Shown in pieces: positions 26,201 to 33,861 of a stretch of 58,596 nt of DNA. How positions within the stretch are numbered: position 1 is the first letter of the stretch; each line of letters starts with the position of its first letter. The notes under the pieces were generated by a model. That model saw only the letters and a list, made by a program, of their open reading frames with translations. It was not told where the DNA came from and ran no database searches. Source of the DNA: Armatimonadota bacterium (GTDB lineage: Bacteria > Armatimonadota > Zipacnadia > UBA1398 > JAKPQA01); NCBI GenBank assembly GCA_029547025.1, contig JAKPQA010000194.1, forward strand, positions 1-58,596, written 5' to 3'. Made by a program: the position numbers and the translations under genes.

Positions 26201-28964
26201 CCGCCGCCAGGTCACCGACGCCCGTCACTTGGTCGCTGACCACGCCGAGAAGAGTGCCGTCGACATAAGCACGGATGTTCTTCCCCTCGACCTCGACGCG
26301 GTACGTGTGCTGGGTGGAGATGTCGAACCCAGTGGGGATCGCGAGTGTGCCCAGCAGTGTGTCGCCGCCGCCGGTGTTGTAGTAGATGTGCACACCTTCA
26401 CCGAGGGCGTGGCTCGCGTCCGCAAAGTCCACCCGGTAGCTGTTCCCGGTGGCACTGTCGTAGCGCACCTCGGCCGTCACCGCGTGGTTGATGGTGGTGG
26501 CGACCCGGGCGTTGAACTCGATGGCGTAGTCGGTGAGCGAGGCGTCGCCGAAGATGGCCCGGTCCGTATCGGCGCCGGCGGCAGCGGCGGCCTTGTAGAG
26601 TTGCTGAGAGCTCACCGAGTACTGGGTCTCATCGCCGGAGCTGAAGGTGATGGCCCCGCCGGCGGTCGGGTCGCCGTCGGCGAAGTCGGCGCTGAGAAGG
26701 TAGATCTCGGTGCCCACGATCTGGCTGCCGGTGCTGGCCGAGGTGACCCGAGCATTGCCTGAGGACGGCAAGATCGTCGACTGACCCCGGGTGAGTCCGA
26801 ACAGCTCGCCGGCGATGGTGCCGACATAGTCACGATCGGCCACCGAGAAGTTCATTCCCACCGAGGTTGCCGCCAGCTCCACGGCCCCGTTGGCGGTCAG
26901 CGCGGCCCGTACGCCCGTGACCTGTGCGTTCACCGCGTCGATGAACTGTCCGACCGTCGGCGGGGTGCTGGTGAACTGGAGCGTGGTGCTTGTCCCGTCC
27001 GCCAGCGTAATGGTGAACCAGTCGGTGTCGGTGATGCCGCCTCCGAACCCGGCCCCCAGTATGTCCGACCGCGTCAGCCCGGTCACGGCGCTGGTGATGG
27101 TGGCCACCGAGGACCGGATGCCGGTGAACCCCAGGACATTGCCGACGACCCCGTCATCGTAGTAGCCGGTGTCGTAGAGGGTCACGTTGCCGTTGTTGTC
27201 CTCGGCCTCGATGACCAGATGCCCATCATCGAGGTAGGCGTTGACGGGAGCGCCCGAGTCCTCGATGGCGGCGATGAGGTCGTTGACGGTGCTGGCCGTT
27301 GTCAAGCCGGCGATGCCGTAGGAGACGTCATCGACCCAGAGCCCGAGTGTGTTGGTTCGCGCGTCCGTGGTGATGCCCAGTGCACCCAGGGTGGTCGTGC
27401 CGGTCAGACCACCCACCGCCCCCACGATCTTGCCGCGCTTGCCGGCCGCCGCCGCGGACACAATGGGCGCCGTGGCTCCGCCGCGAGGGCTGTCCGCGGT
27501 GGACTGCGCGGCGGTGATGCCCAGCGCGCAGGTCGCGACACCGTTGGTGTAGTTGGCGTCGGACACCGTGAAGTTGCGGCCGCCATCGTTGGCGGTCAGC
27601 AGGAGCCGTCCCGTGACGATTTGGGCGGTCACGTTGGACTGGCCGGCGTTGATCGCGTCGACCAGGTCCTGCAGCGAACTCGACGTGTTCAGTCCGGACA
27701 CCGTGAAGGAACTCCCGCCCTCGACCGTGATGGTCAAGCCGTTGGCGGTGCCGACACCCAGAGACCGGAGTGTGGTGGACGCCGTCACGCCGGCGACCCC
27801 TCCGAGGATCCGTGCACCGGATGCGGCCGCGGTCACCAGGGCGTTCCCTGCCCCCCGGGCTTGCGTACTCTGGCGTCCCGATAGTCCGAACACCTTGGAC
27901 GCGATGTCGTCCGAGTAGTTGTCGTCGGCCAGGGTGAAGCCCACCCCGACCAGATCGGACCGCAGAGCCAGACGCCCGTCGGCAGTGAGCTCGGCCGAGA
28001 CGCCAGGCGCGTCGGCCTCGATGGCGGCCATCAGCGTGGCGATGGTGGTGCTGGCGTTGAAGGGGCCCCCGGTGGAGAGCGACATCCGCTGCCCGCCGAT
28101 GATGATGCCGAACTGGTCGAAGGTGCTTACCCCAATCTCGCCCAGGGTCGTGCTAGCTGTAAGGCCCTGGACTCCACCGACCACCTCGGCCACCGAGGCC
28201 GTCTCGGCCGAGAAGCCGAGGACCTTGGCCAGAATCCCGCTCGTGTAGTTGGTGTCGGATACGCTGAAGTCGCAGTCGCCTTGGGCGGCCGTGAGAACCA
28301 ATCGCCCGCTGACCAACTCGGCCCGAACCAATGGAACGCCCGTGTTGATCAGGTTGATGAGCTCGTTGACTGTGGTGGTGGACTTCACCGAAGTGAGCCG
28401 CCCCGTAACGCCCTGTAGGCTGAAGCGGAGCCCGTTGAGTACCGTGGCACCCAGGTCGGCCATGGTCTCGTCGCCGGTCAAGTCGGTGACGCGTCCCACG
28501 ATGCGCCCACCCCGCCCGCTGGTGAACGTGAGCGAGTGAGTCCCCTCGGTGGTGCCCGTGGCGGTTCCCCCCGCCTGGGCGAGTCCGGCCGTCCCCGTTA
28601 CATCGGTGCGGCTGTAGGTGGTGACGACCTCGCTCTCGGCCCGAGCGGCTTCGGCCACCTGACTGATCTTTACGATATGGGTTCCCCGGGCGGCAGCCGC
28701 CGTTGCGGTCGCGCGGAGAACGGCCTCGTCGGATGAGGTGACGATCTTCGTTTTGAACGTCGACTCCAGGCGCAGGGCCAGGGCGACTTGCTGAAGCTCG
28801 TATAACTTGCTGTTGACGTCGCGGAATGCTTCTTGCTCGAACAACAGCTCATCGCGCTGGTCGTAGAGCTTGTCGACGCGGTCCTGCTCGGTCTGCAGCA
28901 GCGCCTTGATCAGGCTTGCGGTGTCGATGCCCGAGACCAGGCCGTCGATGCGGGTGGAGGACAT
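23298..28964 (-). CDS. fliD: Giant flagellar cap protein FliD (hook-associated protein 2)
   Basis: FliD, the filament cap that directs flagellin folding and insertion. It is 1,888 residues; usual FliD is about 450-700. The N-terminus STRIDGLVSGIDTASLIKAL and the C-terminal coiled coil (SITAYEARLKAREEALNRQ...SMLSQLQSQ) are canonical. Between them: five IN-like repeats of 110-130 residues (about 150-743), a lectin-like jelly-roll insert (745-940), a sixth repeat (944-1058), a beta-rich segment, two FlgIN motifs (about 1255-1302 and 1372-1422) and the FliD C domain from about 1470. ATG 28964 begins the conserved N-terminus; the SD is weak. A sigma-28-type promoter lies about 50 bases upstream. 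Confidence 0.93.
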   Translation of the reverse strand: MSSTRIDGLVSGIDTASLIKALLQTEQDRVDKLYDQRDELLFEQEAFRDVNSKLYELQQVALALRLESTFKTKIVTSSDEAVLRATATAAAARGTHIVKISQVAEAARAESEVVTTYSRTDVTGTAGLAQAGGTATGTTEGTHSLTFTSGRGGRIVGRVTDLTGDETMADLGATVLNGLRFSLQGVTGRLTSVKSTTTVNELINLINTGVPLVRAELVSGRLVLTAAQGDCDFSVSDTNYTSGILAKVLGFSAETASVAEVVGGVQGLTASTTLGEIGVSTFDQFGIIIGGQRMSLSTGGPFNASTTIATLMAAIEADAPGVSAELTADGRLALRSDLVGVGFTLADDNYSDDIASKVFGLSGRQSTQARGAGNALVTAAASGARILGGVAGVTASTTLRSLGVGTANGLTITVEGGSSFTVSGLNTSSSLQDLVDAINAGQSNVTAQIVTGRLLLTANDGGRNFTVSDANYTNGVATCALGITAAQSTADSPRGGATAPIVSAAAAGKRGKIVGAVGGLTGTTTLGALGITTDARTNTLGLWVDDVSYGIAGLTTASTVNDLIAAIEDSGAPVNAYLDDGHLVIEAEDNNGNVTLYDTGYYDDGVVGNVLGFTGIRSSVATITSAVTGLTRSDILGAGFGGGITDTDWFTITLADGTSTTLQFTSTPPTVGQFIDAVNAQVTGVRAALTANGAVELAATSVGMNFSVADRDYVGTIAGELFGLTRGQSTILPSSGNARVTSASTGSQIVGTEIYLLSADFADGDPTAGGAITFSSGDETQYSVSSQQLYKAAAAAGADTDRAIFGDASLTDYAIEFNARVATTINHAVTAEVRYDSATGNSYRVDFADASHALGEGVHIYYNTGGGDTLLGTLAIPTGFDISTQHTYRVEVEGKNIRAYVDGTLLGVVSDQVTGVGDLAAGQATVRTDDDGEAVFWDNIKLTPLSTANGVGDLLNTSLASLGVTTANSLMTNLENVVTDVATPATLQELLDNLEAVDGMKAALVGGRLQVYAEDPRKDFGLGEAGGLTTGTITKVLFGLNAAQFTQSQPSGTAVVTAASTDEYTVADTVIPLHGGSPSFHTATGAEGTGLDYLFTGGILYGTGINRSFVNGEESLYTSAEISAGVDTAARVDGGYNVGSSGTSLVTEPSSTLVARSIFPDAKAGRYTIEYNYDGAPSAWHYRILNADGEVQGNGVLGSSTTPATFASYIDSDLAGSTFTHTYPGAGPPASGQTFEFVLKLDTSASLADAGFATPATTATNGVFTINGVAIQISDYTTETVESILAKINGSGAGVVARYDSRDDRFIVASTTIGSSGTVLLGSNTDSSNFLQIAKLTTTTGGTAVAGVDNNNVSLTTQLGTASTNLTTPVTSGTFTINGVTLYVDASKDTLQDVIDRINGSGAHVKASYDSSTDRFVLQSDMDDESTTTNTTRIRVGAAGDSSNILQALHIGTASQQQTTRYVGEAGTDAKFTFDGTTYTRVSNTVTNLVEGLTLTLLAASDKTLTINVEVDTDRGMNALADFVAKYNEIVDLLNPAKLTDDQKKYLTPLTDEDRANMTYTEIETYTTLYEKYRRQELIRTDSALRRIMLALRRAVTSSVSGLPESMNGLIDLGIDTYLAPGKVVTDGTLVYDSTDKDEILKKLGDIGDLEEMLRTREDAILQLFASEEYTGSGTSVLATYLVDRDSGLMVPADGQALSFRVGDGINQSSSITLQAGRTYTQAQILELLDRAGLNVGDGDDFGDRVRVTASFDSQGRLLLRCTGSGDSRYQVVLRDDSRGTNTLATVFGIDISSDGKGLSRALTDLLSTALKSDGVLGYRVKTDGTIEKDIDRVEDSITAYEARLKAREEALNRQFTAMESMLSQLQSQGDYVLSTLSSASKQSSGSS
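25790..28515 (-). repeat. Tandem protein repeats in FliD (six IN-like units)
   Basis: Coding repeats of about 330-390 bases with the pattern (V/L)xGVxGLTxxTTLxxLGV, then DLIxAIN, then VxAxLxxGRLxLTAxD, then NFTVxDxNYxxG and a final xLGxxxxQS. Approximate units: 28185-28515, 27815-28185, 27425-27815, 27090-27425, 26735-27090 and 25790-26135. The last unit is separated from the others by the jelly-roll insert at about 26135-26735. Confidence 0.75.
26135..26735 (-). other. Predicted lectin/LamG-like jelly-roll domain inside FliD
   Basis: About 195 residues inserted between repeats 5 and 6 of FliD. The pattern DYAIEFNARVATTINHAVTA, then NSYRVDFADASHALGEGVHI, then HTYRVEVEGKNIRAYVDGTL and finally EAVFWDNIKL is that of concanavalin-like/LamG or DUF1080-type jelly-rolls (VxFRxxxxxNxYxV, HxxxVxVxGxxIxxYVDGxL, G-FDNIxV). 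Such folds commonly bind carbohydrate. The assignment is from pattern only. Confidence 0.55.
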
Positions 28965-29011
28965 AGCAGGACCAACTCCGATGGCGGCATTCGGCCATGC
29001 GCCAGTAAGGC

Positions 29012-29039
29012 TTATCGGCAACCAGGGTCCGGAGCTTGA
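29012..29039 (-). promoter_or_regulatory. Sigma-28 (FliA)-type promoter for fliD-fliS
   Basis: On the minus strand a perfect -10 GCCGATAA (plus coordinates 29012-29019) is preceded, 16 bases upstream, by TCAA (29036-29039), against the consensus TAAA-N15/16-GCCGATAA. Transcription would start about 40 bases before the fliD ATG. Confidence 0.65.
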
Positions 29040-29642
29040 CTGGAGAGGATCCGGCACCGGGCCTGGGCTGGCAGCCAAGCCGAGGGCGCTGGGTGGACCT
29101 GTTGCATCTCGTTCAGGCCCGGTAACCGGAAGTTATCGCCGATGGCCCTAAAGTCCGGAGCCCATTCGGCCAACAACCAAAGCGGAGTATCTGGCACTCA
29201 GTCCAGAATCCGTGTCGTGGGAGGTGCTGCTCCCGCCGTTCCGGACTCACGGAGGGGCCCGGAGTGTAGACGAGGTATCTCGCGGCAACTGCCTGCGGCT
29301 AGGCCCCGACGGGGTCGGGCACCCTTACAGGGATGGAGGGGTGCCCGAGCCCGGGGTCCTGAGCCCGGGGCCCGTTGAGGCCCGATCGGACAGTGGCGTT
29401 GCCGTCCTCTCTCTCCGCGGATCGTTGCCGCGATCTCGTGGAGAGCTCTCCTCTGGGATGCGGTGCGCTCCCTCACCCGTGGTATCGGCAGTGCGGGCGA
29501 AGCCCTTGACCCATTCGGCGTATTCCCCTGCAGGACGCGACACGGATGACAGGAGGTGTGTGAGACACGACCCGGACTAGGCGCTTTGGGGGGCGCCCGG
29601 GGCCGGGTGCCGCGCCCCGATGTCTCAGGGGGCGTGCCAACG

Positions 29643-29683
29643 CCCGCATGGATGCGGGGGTCTGACACTGCGTCTCATGGAGG
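29643..29683 (+). promoter_or_regulatory. Flagellin 1 leader: GGA hairpin plus SD, putative CsrA sites
   Basis: A perfect 6-bp hairpin CCCGCA-TGGA-TGCGGG (29643-29658) displays GGA in its tetraloop. The SD CATGGAGG (29676-29683) contains a second A-N-GGA. The hairpin begins 50 bases before the ATG. The sequence GCATGGATGC is close to the CsrA SELEX core ACARGGAUGU. The same layout precedes flagellins 2 and 3. Confidence 0.6.
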
Positions 29684-29692
29684 AAACGCTGA

Positions 29693-32600
29693 ATGGGTAT
29701 CAGAATCAACAATAACCTCGCGGCCCTGACGGCGGACCGGTATCTTGAGATGAACCGGGCCAGCGTCGAGAAGTCCATCGAGAAACTCTCATCGGGTCTG
29801 CGGATCAACCGCGCCAGCGATGACGCCGCCGGCCTCACGATCAGTGAGAAGTTGCGCGCACAGGTCAATGGCCTCAACCGCGCGTCACTCAACGCTCAGG
29901 ACGGGATCTCGCTGCTGAACACGGCAGAGGGCGCACTCTCCGAGGTGCACTCGATGCTCCAGCGCATGCGCGAGCTGGCTGTCCAGGCCGCGAACGACAC
30001 GCTGACCCAGAACGATCGCATCGAGATCCAAAAAGAGATCGACCAGCTGAAGAACGAGATCAACCGCACGGCGAGCACGACCGAGTTCAACACGAAGAAG
30101 CTGCTGGATGGGTCGGCCACAGCGCTGTGGAGCACCGACACGCCGTCGGATCTGCAGGCGATCATCCGTGACGTGGTTGCCGAGGGCAACTACAAGATCA
30201 CCAAGCAGATGCAGCCCGGTGTTGCGCAGGTTCTGAAGACTGATGTCTTCAACCTGGTGGCCAACAGCAAGAACCCCAGCGGCACACGGGGTCTTGCGAG
30301 CGACTTCGCGACCAACGACAGCGTGTTCACCGGAGTGGGGCAGCAGTTCCGTTCGCAGGACCTGACGGACTTCCAGAACTTCGAGTTCTCGCAGAACGTC
30401 GGCGCGGGGACGAACCTACAGCGCGACTTCCGGCTGGAGGTCACTCGGCTGACGGCCGACAACCAGGACCAGTTCGCCGTGGTGGCGCATCAGTTTGGCA
30501 CGGCGGGCGGCAAGGGCGGCTTCGCCATCACGAACAACGCCACGGCCGCGCTGGGTGACTCGGGCTACTACGAAGTCGAAGTTACCACGGTTCTGTCGAA
30601 CAACGGCGTCATCAACTCGGCCGGCATGGGCGCGTCGGACCTGTACCAGCTGACGGTCCGGCACCTCAATAGCGCTGGCACCGTGGTGGAGACCAAGTCG
30701 TTCAACATCACCCACTCGCAGGCTGCCGCGGGGACCGACATCCTGGGCACCGGCTATGCGGCCATGGTGACGGGTGGCGCCACGGCGATCCAGATGGGGA
30801 GCGACGGCGCGCAGTGGGCGGTGGGCGACAAGTTCCTGCTGACCCTGAATGCGGCGGAGGACACCCGGGCGGGCTCGAACGTCTATGTCCAGCAGCTCCA
30901 GCAGGACATGGGCGACAACGGGTTCCAGGTCGACACCACCGGCGCGGGCGTGGCCAACGACACGGTGGAGGACCGCGTGGGCCTCTACACGAGCCTGGGG
31001 CAGAACACGCCGGCCATCGACGGCGCGACCTATGGCGCCACCCTGATCTACTACGATAGCGCGGGGAACCGCCAGGTGGGCTCGGGCAACGTCCGCTACG
31101 GCGCCAATGGGTGGAACGTGGATCCAGCGGGTGGCCATGCGGACTTCTACATGACGAGCACCACCCTGGCCGAGCGCACGACCCAGCTCAGTAACATCGA
31201 CAAGTTCGCCGGTCTGTTTGATCTTGGCGCTCAGACCCTGACCATCTACAACGCATCGGGCGAGAGTGCCAACGTGGTTCTGAACGGCAGCGACACGCTC
31301 CAGGGCGCGGCGGAGAAGATCCGCGACGCCATCATCAAGCCCGTGGCCCAGGGCGGCCTGGGAATGGGCGTGGATGGTGACCTTAGCGCCAATGGCGTCG
31401 ATGGCAATGTGGCCGTGTTCGTCTCCGACGCGGTCGAGAACAGCGATGAAGCCGTGGCGGGCACTATCGTGGTCCGCTCGACGGTGGCGGGCAGCCAGGG
31501 TCGCCTCGCGTTCTCTGGCGACCAGAAGCTGCTGGATGCCCTGAGCATCGCGCAGATCCGGGACCCCAACGACCCGCTGGAGGTCACGGTGACCGATGCC
31601 CACACGGGCGAGATCATCGGCAAGACGATCGTGGATGACAACATGGTTCGTAACATCATCCAGGGCGTCGACCTGAAGATTGACAGCCGGGTGGACACGG
31701 TGGTGCGCTACGTCCCGGCCGGTGTCTCCCTGGTCACGGGCGACATCCTCGAGGGTGGATCCGCCGGCGCGACGGCCAGTGCGACGACGGACATCCTGGC
31801 GGGCGCCGACACGTTCGTGCAGGGTAACTTCACCGCCTTCCAGGGCGTCGAGCCCGACTCGGGCCCGGCGGGCGGCGCGAATGTCCGGGCCGACTACGAG
31901 TTGCGGACGCTGACCGCGGCCGACCAGTTCTCGGTGGCGGACTTCCGCTTCATGGCGGAGGCGGGCGCCGACAAGACCGGCTTCGCGCTGTCGGCACCAA
32001 CGATCTCGGCCAACACCGCCGCCGGCTACTTCGAGCTCGAGGTTCTTGGCATCGACTCGGACGCCGACGGCGTGCTCGAGACCACGGCAGGTACGGGCGG
32101 CACGTTGACCAACGCTGATGCCAACGGATCGGGAGGCATCCAGCTCGCGCTGCGCAAGTACGACAGCGCGGGCACGCTGCTGGAGGAAGCCACCGTGACG
32201 TTGGGCGATGACACGGCCAACGGCACGGCGGTCGACAACGTCGCGCTGAACCTGTTCGAGACTGCCATCGGTGGTGTTGCCAACAGCGGTCTGAGCGCGG
32301 CCAATGCCGTGGCGGCGGCCGACACGGCGAACATCACTCTCGGCAACGGCGCGACGTACTATGTGGGGGACAAGATCACGTTCGCCATCGCGAACGGCAG
32401 CGGGACGAACATGGCGGTCCTTCACAACGACAAGACCGACGCCGGCTTCGCCAACGTCACCGCCTACGGCGACGACACGAACTACCACGCGAACATCGCC
32501 GGTCTGGGCGCGAACACGACCAGCGCGGGGATTCGCGTCGGCCTGGCCACCCAGCTCGGCGCGTACTCGACTCTGGCGGGGTCGACGGTGGATGCAACCA

Positions 32601-33178
32601 TCGGCTACTACGATTCGTCGGGCAACTTCGTGGTCGGTGGCGGATCGGTGACGCTGGGCCAGACGGGCATGACGGTGCAGTCCGGCACGGTGAGGTTCTC
32701 GCTGACCCAGGAGACCTCGACCGGGCCCGGGTTCGTCTTCGAGTCGGCGCCGGGTGCGGCCGTCGAGTACCTGCACCTGGTGGACAACCGGATCACGCTC
32801 CAGATCGGGGCGAATGCCGGCCAGACGTTGACCACGAGCATCGCGGCCATGGATACCACGGCCCTGGGCGTGAACGACATGCTGGTCATCAGCCGTGACC
32901 TGGCGGCCGAAGCGATCAGCAAGGCCGACACGGCCATCAACCTGGTGTCCAGCGAGCGGGCCAAGCTCGGAGCCTACGTCAACCGGCTCGAGCACACCAT
33001 GAACGTGTTGGACATCCAGTCGGAGAACCTGCTGGCTGCCGAGAGCCGGATCCGTGACCTCGACATGGCGAAAGAGACCATCGCCTTCACGCGGAACCAG
33101 ATTCTCATGCAGTCGGGCATCGCTCTCCTGGCTCAGGCCAATGCTCTGCCGCAGAACGTGCTGTCCCTGTTGCGGTAG
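29693..33178 (+). CDS. fliC: Giant flagellin 1
   Basis: Filament subunit of 1,161 residues; common flagellins are about 270-550. The N-terminal D0/D1 region ([20 protein letters not shown], then [20 protein letters not shown]) and the C-terminal D1/D0 region ([20 protein letters not shown]...[16 protein letters not shown]) are canonical. The roughly 850-residue middle holds two related modules (about 204-488 and 698-1006) that each contain GYYEVEV/GYFELEV, VGDKF/VGDKI and YYDSxGN-VxGxG segments. They are separated by a FlgIN-like stretch ([20 protein letters not shown]). No cysteine was seen. It is divergent from fliD and followed by a hairpin and flaG. Confidence 0.95.
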   Translation: MGIRINNNLAALTADRYLEMNRASVEKSIEKLSSGLRINRASDDAAGLTISEKLRAQVNGLNRASLNAQDGISLLNTAEGALSEVHSMLQRMRELAVQAANDTLTQNDRIEIQKEIDQLKNEINRTASTTEFNTKKLLDGSATALWSTDTPSDLQAIIRDVVAEGNYKITKQMQPGVAQVLKTDVFNLVANSKNPSGTRGLASDFATNDSVFTGVGQQFRSQDLTDFQNFEFSQNVGAGTNLQRDFRLEVTRLTADNQDQFAVVAHQFGTAGGKGGFAITNNATAALGDSGYYEVEVTTVLSNNGVINSAGMGASDLYQLTVRHLNSAGTVVETKSFNITHSQAAAGTDILGTGYAAMVTGGATAIQMGSDGAQWAVGDKFLLTLNAAEDTRAGSNVYVQQLQQDMGDNGFQVDTTGAGVANDTVEDRVGLYTSLGQNTPAIDGATYGATLIYYDSAGNRQVGSGNVRYGANGWNVDPAGGHADFYMTSTTLAERTTQLSNIDKFAGLFDLGAQTLTIYNASGESANVVLNGSDTLQGAAEKIRDAIIKPVAQGGLGMGVDGDLSANGVDGNVAVFVSDAVENSDEAVAGTIVVRSTVAGSQGRLAFSGDQKLLDALSIAQIRDPNDPLEVTVTDAHTGEIIGKTIVDDNMVRNIIQGVDLKIDSRVDTVVRYVPAGVSLVTGDILEGGSAGATASATTDILAGADTFVQGNFTAFQGVEPDSGPAGGANVRADYELRTLTAADQFSVADFRFMAEAGADKTGFALSAPTISANTAAGYFELEVLGIDSDADGVLETTAGTGGTLTNADANGSGGIQLALRKYDSAGTLLEEATVTLGDDTANGTAVDNVALNLFETAIGGVANSGLSAANAVAAADTANITLGNGATYYVGDKITFAIANGSGTNMAVLHNDKTDAGFANVTAYGDDTNYHANIAGLGANTTSAGIRVGLATQLGAYSTLAGSTVDATIGYYDSSGNFVVGGGSVTLGQTGMTVQSGTVRFSLTQETSTGPGFVFESAPGAAVEYLHLVDNRITLQIGANAGQTLTTSIAAMDTTALGVNDMLVISRDLAAEAISKADTAINLVSSERAKLGAYVNRLEHTMNVLDIQSENLLAAESRIRDLDMAKETIAFTRNQILMQSGIALLAQANALPQNVLSLLR

Positions 33179-33189
33179 TCGTGCGGCGG

Positions 33190-33233
33190 GCGGCGGCCTG
33201 CTCTGGGCCTGCTGGGCCCAAGTGGGCCGCCGC
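33190..33233 (+). terminator. Large hairpin after flagellin 1
   Basis: Arms GCGGCGGCC (33190-33198) and GGCCGCCGC (33225-33233) pair perfectly, and the intervening bases contain a second small stem (TGGGCC/GGCCCA). It begins 12 bases after the stop codon and is followed by TTCGCTCG. It may terminate or stabilise the abundant flagellin mRNA. Confidence 0.55.
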
Positions 33234-33339
33234 CGCTTCGCTCGTCGGCACGTAACGGAGCACTGGTGGCTCGGGATGCTGTGAACCGATGGTGCTCCGG
33301 AGCGGGCGGCGGGCGGTGCGGCCACAGGAGGTGGTGGGT

Positions 33340-33720
33340 ATGGCTGCGGGCGATCTGGGGCGGGCTGCGGCCGTCGACGTGGCTCAGCGAGCGTCGGCAA
33401 CGCAAGCCGCGGAGTGGGCAGACCGTGCGACCCACCCGGAGAGCGCTGGTGATGCCGCACAGGAGAAGCCCGAGGCGGATCCGGAGGACTTCTGGAGCGA
33501 TCGGGAAGTCCGGCGGGCTGCCGACGATTTCAACCGGGCGTTCACCCTGTTCGACATCCAGGCCAAGTTCTCGGTCCATGAGGCCAGTGGCTCCATCATC
33601 GTGGACGTGATTGACACGCGGACCGGTGACGTGATCCGCGAGATCCCGCCGCGGGAGCTTCTCGACCGGTGGGCACAGATGATGGATATCATGGGGCTCT
33701 TCGTCGACAGACGGGCCTAG
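33340..33720 (+). CDS. flaG: FlaG family flagellar protein
   Basis: A 126-residue FlaG protein. The C-terminal half has the family pattern NRAFTLFDIQAKFSVHEASG, then VDVIDTRTGDVIREIPPREL. The N-terminal 50 residues are Ala/Glu-rich and probably disordered. FlaG proteins are linked to filament length in other bacteria. ATG 33340 has AGGAGGT about 8 bases upstream; the longer frame from 33289 is not needed. It is placed between flagellin 1 and the methyltransferase genes, all on the plus strand. Confidence 0.88.
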   Translation: MAAGDLGRAAAVDVAQRASATQAAEWADRATHPESAGDAAQEKPEADPEDFWSDREVRRAADDFNRAFTLFDIQAKFSVHEASGSIIVDVIDTRTGDVIREIPPRELLDRWAQMMDIMGLFVDRRA

Positions 33721-33741
33721 CTCGGTGCCCCGAGAAGGCGG

Positions 33742-33778
33742 ACGGGCGCTCCTTCGCGTGAGGCGGAGGGGCGCCCGT
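33742..33778 (+). terminator. Hairpin terminator after flaG
   Basis: Arms ACGGGCGC (33742-33749) and GCGCCCGT (33771-33778) pair, extended by TCC/GGA with bulges, followed by TGCTGTCTGTC. It probably separates flaG from the methyltransferase cassette. Confidence 0.5.
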
Positions 33779-33861
33779 TGCTGTCTGTCGCGCTCTCTCG
33801 CTAAGGCCCCGGCGGTCTGGGACCGAAGACCCAACCGGAGTTGCCGGAGCGGAGGGATCGC

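Larger units (their letters stand above)
28965..29692. promoter_or_regulatory. Divergent regulatory region, fliD / flagellin 1 (728 bases)
   Basis: No gene is supported in this gap. It holds the fliD promoter at 29012-29039. A weaker plus-strand sigma-28-like candidate is TAAA at 29149-29152, 16 bases, then GCCAACAA at 29169-29176 (6 of 8 matches), which would leave a leader of roughly 500 bases before flagellin 1. The flagellin leader hairpin lies at 29643-29658. Frames such as 29212-29580 have no SD and no coding character. Confidence 0.5.

Noticed and set aside
29192-29207. TGGCAC as a sigma-54 promoter before flagellin 1
   Set aside because: The second element is CCAG rather than TTGC at the required spacing.
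29212-29580. 122-codon plus-strand ORF in the fliD/flagellin gap
   Set aside because: No SD, composition unlike neighbours, no recognisable motif, and it sits in a regulatory region.
30416-33460. Open frame of 1,014 codons on the minus strand across flagellin 1 and flaG
   Set aside because: It is antisense to the canonical flagellin gene, has an Arg/His/Val-rich composition typical of GC-rich shadow frames, and shows no SD or family motif. The same happens opposite flagellins 2 and 3 (38932-39810, 43207-43992).
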